A stretch of DNA of 64,000 bases from Manis javanica. Taxonomy: Eukaryota; Chordata; Mammalia; Pholidota; Manidae. The notes under the pieces are model-generated. The model was not told the DNA's origin. It saw only the letters and a list, made by a program, of their open reading frames with translations, and searched no databases. Each line of letters begins with the position of its first letter. Position 1 is the first letter of the stretch. Location of the stretch: positions 12,603,001 to 12,667,000 of the forward strand of contig NC_133161.1 of assembly GCF_040802235.1 (NCBI RefSeq), read 5' to 3'. A program made the position numbers and the translations under genes. Positions 60,151 to 64,000 of the stretch are shown piece by piece.

Positions 60151-60570
60151 TCTTTGGGTTTGAGGTGAGTCTCTTGTAAGCAGCATATAGATGGGTCTTG
60201 TTTTTTTATCCATTCAGTGACTCTATGTCTTTTGATTGGTGCATTCAGTCCATTTACATTTTAGGTGATTATTGATAGGTATGTACTTATTGCCATTTCA
60301 GGCTTTAGATTCGTGGTTACCAAATGTTCCAGATTACTTTCCTTACTATCTAAGAGTCTAACTTAACTCACTTAATATGCTGTTACAAACACACTCTAAA
60401 GGTTCTTTTCTATTTCTCCTCCTTTCTCTTCCTCCTTCATTCTTTATATATTAGGTATCAAATTCTGTACTTTTTGTCTATCCCATGATTGACTTTGGGG
60501 ATAGTCAGTTTAATTTTGCATTTGCCACGCAATCAGGTGCTCCACCCTCCCTACCATGGTTTTACTACCT

Positions 60571-61446
60571 CTATCCAACCCTAGGAACACTTCCATCTAT
60601 AGCAGTCCCTCCAAAATAGACTGCAGAGATGGTTTGTGGAAGGTAAACTCTCAGCTTTTGCTTATCTGGAAATTGTTTAATCCCTCCTTCAAATTTAAAT
60701 GATAGTCTTGCTGGATAAAGTATTCTTTGTTCCAGGCCCTTCTGCTTCATGGCATTTAATACATCATGCCACTCCCTTTTGGCCTGTAAGGTTTCTGCTG
60801 AGAAGTCTGATGTTAGTCTGATGGGCTTTCCTTTGTATGTGATCTTATTTCTGCCTCTGGCTGCTTTTAACAGTCTGTCCTTATCCTTGATCATTGCCAT
60901 TTTAATTACTATGTGTCTTGCTGTTGTCTTCCTTGGGTCCCTTGTGTTGGGGAATCTGTGGATCTCCATGACCTGACAGACTATGTCCTTCCCCAGATTG
61001 GGGAAGTTTTCAGCAACTACCTCCTCAAAGACACTTTCTATCCCTTTCTCTCTCTCTTCTTCTTCTGGTATCCCTATAATGCGAATATTGTTCTGTTTGG
61101 ATTGGTCACACAGTTCTCTCAATATTCTTTCATTTTTAGAGATCCTTTTTTCTCTCTGTGCCTCAGCTTCTTTGTATTCCTCTTCTCTAGTTTCTTTTTC
61201 ATTTATTGTCTCCTCCACCATATCCAACCTGCTTTTAATACCCTCCATCATGTTCTTTAACGATTGGATCTCTGACCTGAATTCATTCCTGAGTTCTTGT
61301 ATGTCTTTCTGTACCTCCATTAGGATGTTGATGATTTTTATCTTGAACTCCCTTTCAGGAAGAGTCACGAGGTCCATATCATTTAAATCTTTCTCGGGAG
61401 TTGTATTAACAATTTTACTCTGGACAAGGTTCCTTTGGCATTTCAT
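60571..61446 (-). CDS. L1 ORF1 protein, 291 codons open
   Basis: The longest open frame in the window. L1 ORF1p coats L1 RNA as a coiled-coil trimer. Residues about 35-110 form the heptad-rich coiled coil, about 115-210 the RRM (RIIGIPEEEEREKGIESVFE), and about 210-265 the C-terminal domain (KGKPIRLTSDFSAETLQAKR). After FPDKQKLR the sequence differs from the copies at 26.1 and 53.8 kb, where EFT or EFA follows. Two bases are missing, so the last 24 or so residues are frame-shifted. Function is doubtful and the partner ORF2 is deleted. Confidence 0.8.
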   Translation of the reverse strand: MKCQRNLVQSKIVNTTPEKDLNDMDLVTLPEREFKIKIINILMEVQKDIQELRNEFRSEIQSLKNMMEGIKSRLDMVEETINEKETREEEYKEAEAQREKRISKNERILRELCDQSKQNNIRIIGIPEEEEREKGIESVFEEVVAENFPNLGKDIVCQVMEIHRFPNTRDPRKTTARHIVIKMAMIKDKDRLLKAARGRNKITYKGKPIRLTSDFSAETLQAKREWHDVLNAMKQKGLEQRILYPARLSFKFEGGIKQFPDKQKLRVYLPQTISAVYFGGTAIDGSVPRVG

Positions 61447-62093
61447 GTTTGTATATGGTGCCCTCTAGTGTCCAGAAGCTCTATTCTGGAGCTGCTCACC
61501 CCCTGAAGCAATGTTGGGGGGTCACAGTGGAGCAGTACTGGTGCCTGGGGGTAGGAAAGAGCTGTTCCCCACCTCCTGGCTGATGTGCCTGTCTCCACTG
61601 CCTGAGCCAGTGGGCCGGGCACACAGGTATAAGTTTTTGTCCCAGAGCAGCCAGATATGTATCCCTGCTTTCCACAAGCAGCCACAGTCTCCCCAGGAAC
61701 TCTGCCTATATTAACTCTCCAACCCAGTAGTCATGCGAATCTCATGAAAGCACCATGAAATGTAGGTTTGTGCTCCCAGAGCCGATCTCTGGAGCTAAGT
61801 ATTCAGCAGTCCCAAGCCTTCCACTCCCTCCCTGCTCTGTTTGTCTTCCTCCCACCGGTGAGCTGGGGTGGGTGAGGGGCTCGGGTCCCACGGAGCCACA
61901 GCTCTGGTACGTTACCCCGTTAGCTGAGGTCTGCTCTTTTCTCCAGGTGTGTGCAGTCTGATGCCATCCTCTTTCCTGTTGCTCTCTCAGGATTGGTTGC
62001 ACCAATTAAATTTTCTAATTGTATCCAGTTTTAGGAGGAAGCCTTTGTCTCTCCTCTCATGCCACCATCTTTAATCCCTCCCCAAACCTACTT

Positions 62094-64000
62094 TTAAATT
62101 GCGTGTAGGAATGTATATATGGCCACATACATACATAGATTTGTATATGCATAGCAAATGTTTGGAAAGCTGCCCACCAAACAATTCACTATGATTAAGT
62201 CTGAGGAATAGGATTGAAGAAAGAATAAATCACTTTTCCTTTATAGCATACACATTTTTGCATTTTGTTTTAATATTTTAACTTTTAATTTTGACAAAAT
62301 TTCAGATTTACACTAGGTTGCAAAAGGAGTATGAAGAATTATTACAAGTAACGTCCACCCAGATTCCCCAAATATTAATATTATCACATTTATTTTATCT
62401 TTCTGTCTCTCTGCCTTTTCCTCACCTCCTTCCCTCCCTGTGTTCTTGTGTGTGTATTTTAAAAAGTGAGGGTTATGTTGTAAACATGATTCCACTTTAT
62501 TTCTAAATACTTCAGCATGTGTTTCCTAAAGCAAAGCATACTGGTATATAACCACAGAGCAATTACCAAAATCAGGATAATCAATAAAATGCTATTAGCT
62601 TATCTACAAGCCATGTTTAAATTTCATCTATTATCCCAATAATGACTTTTATAGTAAAAGAAAAATCAGATAATGAATTTCATTCAGTTGCCATGTGTCT
62701 TTGGTCTCCTTTTATTAGAAACAGTGCCTCAGTCACTCCTTGTTTATGATAACCTTGATATTTCTGATAAACACAGTCCGGGTATTTTGAATAATGTCCC
62801 TCAGTTTGGGTGATTAAACTGAGGGACATTATTCTTCATGATTAAAGTCAGGTTATCATTTCAGGTAGCAATGTCAAAGAAGTAATGTGTTCTTCTCTGT
62901 GCTCCATATCAGGAGCCATATGATGGCTTGTTACAGGTGATGCTAAACTTCAAATACTCAGTGAAGATGATATCTGTCAATATTCTCCACAGTTAATTTG
63001 TTACTTTTTCCTTTTGTAATGGTAAATTTCTAATAACATCATTCTTTCTACATCAATTAGTTAGGATTTTATTATCGAGGAAAAACTTTCCATTTTCCCC
63101 ATTTAATCATCCATTATTTCTTTCATATATTCCGTTAAGTGTGGACTCATGGATTCTTTACTATCATTATTTATTTTGATGTTCAGTGTGTCCCAGATTT
63201 AGCTAGTGGGAGCCCCTTTAGCTGACTTATATGTCCTCCTGACATGCCCTCCCTTTCTTTGTGTGCTTCTTTACTTTCTGACACAAAGATATTCCATGCT
63301 CCTCTTGCACTTTCCCAGCTGCAGCCTTGAGACCAGCCATTTCTCCACAGAGATGTAGTTCTTTGTAATGAAGAATGGCACTTAGAAACCACTCTTGGTG
63401 GTAAGTGTGTTCATTGTTCCTGGGTGTTGTTGCTTTTAGGCCCGTCCAACAGACAGAGCTAGTAATATATACACATATGCATAAATATACTTCATATACT
63501 TCCCCATCACCACACACATATCAAAATTCATTTTTGTGTCTAGCTATCTAAAGATGTTAAAAAAAAACATAAATTCACATCCAGTCCTTCAATTCCAAAC
63601 CAATACTGCTGGCTCATGTCAGCCTTCCTCTTTCCCTGTTTGTAACTCACATCTTCAATAGTGAGGAAGCTACCTCCAATTAACTATAAAGTATTTAATT
63701 TGTTGCTGAATCTTAGCATATGCAAAAAGTAGCAAGTAAGAATTGTTGTTTGAACGTTTTGCAATATGAATGACTTTTCACTTGAAAATTAATGAATAGA
63801 CCTGGAAATACTGATTGGTACACCTTTAGCATTCCCTCTTTCTTTGAGCCCTTCCTTACTTTCTGACACAAGGCTATTATATAATGAACTTTCAAAATGT
63901 CACATTCACTTAACTCTTATTTTACTTATTGGAATTTAGCCTAAAGGTTAATATGTTTACAAAAATTTTGCTAGTAAGATAACCATCACATCACTGCTTA
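62094..64000. other. Right flank, partly old L1-like sequence
   Basis: 62280-63080 resembles the long 3' region of old L1M/L1ME elements ('cagatttacactaggttgc', 'aaatacttcagcatgtgtttcctaa', 'cagttgccatgtgtctttggtctcc'). The remainder to 64000 is AT-rich with no gene seen. Confidence 0.45.
62789..62834. repeat. Perfect 19-bp inverted repeat (hairpin)
   Basis: GAATAATGTCCCTCAGTTT (62789-62807), an 8-nt loop, then its exact reverse complement (62816-62834). Not a terminator context. It lies in old L1-like DNA. Confidence 0.92.

Larger units (their letters stand above)
58362..62084 (-). mobile_element. Opposite-strand L1 with internal ORF2 deletion
   Basis: The 3' end lies at 58362 and the 5' end (GGGGAGGGATTAAAGATGG on the minus strand) at 62084. 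A 9-bp duplication AACCTACTT flanks it (58353-58361, 62085-62093). About 2.2 kb of ORF2 is missing near 60070 compared with the copy at 24394-30560. ORF1 is largely open. Confidence 0.92.

Noticed and set aside
1..64000. CRISPR arrays, operons, prophage or bacterial mobile elements
   Set aside because: No short regularly spaced repeats or prokaryotic gene organisation. All evidence points to mammalian DNA.

Overview
This window is mammalian nuclear DNA. It has long introns, GT-AG exons, CpG islands, MIR/L2/MER5-type ancient repeats, MaLR and retroviral LTRs, and several LINE-1 (L1) copies. The L1 5'UTR and tail sequences look laurasiatherian. I saw no lineage-specific SINE in 64 kb. A carnivore, perissodactyl or pangolin source is a guess only. 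There is no operon, prophage or CRISPR content.

Region 1 (1-9.6 kb): the 5' half of an anthrax-toxin-receptor-family gene (ANTXR/ANTXRL-like) on the minus strand. Nine consecutive coding exons run from 7706 down to 487, with canonical splice sites and matching phases. They encode a signal peptide, a vWA domain and the start of the next domain. The rest lies off the left edge. A perfect RFX X-box and a TATA-like box sit just upstream of exon 1. Two of the five residues that build the family's metal site appear lost. An antisense L1 remnant sits in intron 1. The first 57 bases of the window are repeated exactly at 9511-9567.

Region 2 (9.6-16 kb): no recognised coding gene. There is a strong CpG island at about 11.9-12.5 kb with a good minus-strand splice donor, an old L1 with a younger L1 nested in it, and a second GC-rich patch at about 15.2-15.6 kb.

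Region 3 (16-31.5 kb): a nested repeat block. It holds an old L1, a degenerate endogenous retrovirus (5' LTR, gag, pol and an env trace) interrupted by a 1.85-kb solo LTR with a 6-bp target-site duplication, then a near full-length L1. A 137-bp sequence occurs twice, once in the old L1 and once in the retrovirus.

Region 4 (31.5-51.9 kb): MRPS33, the mitoribosomal small-subunit protein mS33, on the plus strand. It has a CpG-rich promoter with NRF-1-like and ETS-like sites, a probable non-coding first exon, and two coding exons giving 106 residues. Its introns and 3' flank hold MIR, L2 and MER5 copies and a duplicated 113-bp segment next to a (TA)18 run.

Region 5 (52-64 kb): a full-length L1 with a perfect 15-bp target-site duplication, followed 42 bp later by an opposite-strand L1. 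The two form a tail-to-tail inverted repeat. The second carries a 291-codon ORF1 and a large internal ORF2 deletion. An old L1-like flank follows, containing a perfect 19-bp hairpin.

The two genes have no evident functional link. One is a cell-surface receptor-type protein, the other a mitochondrial ribosome subunit.
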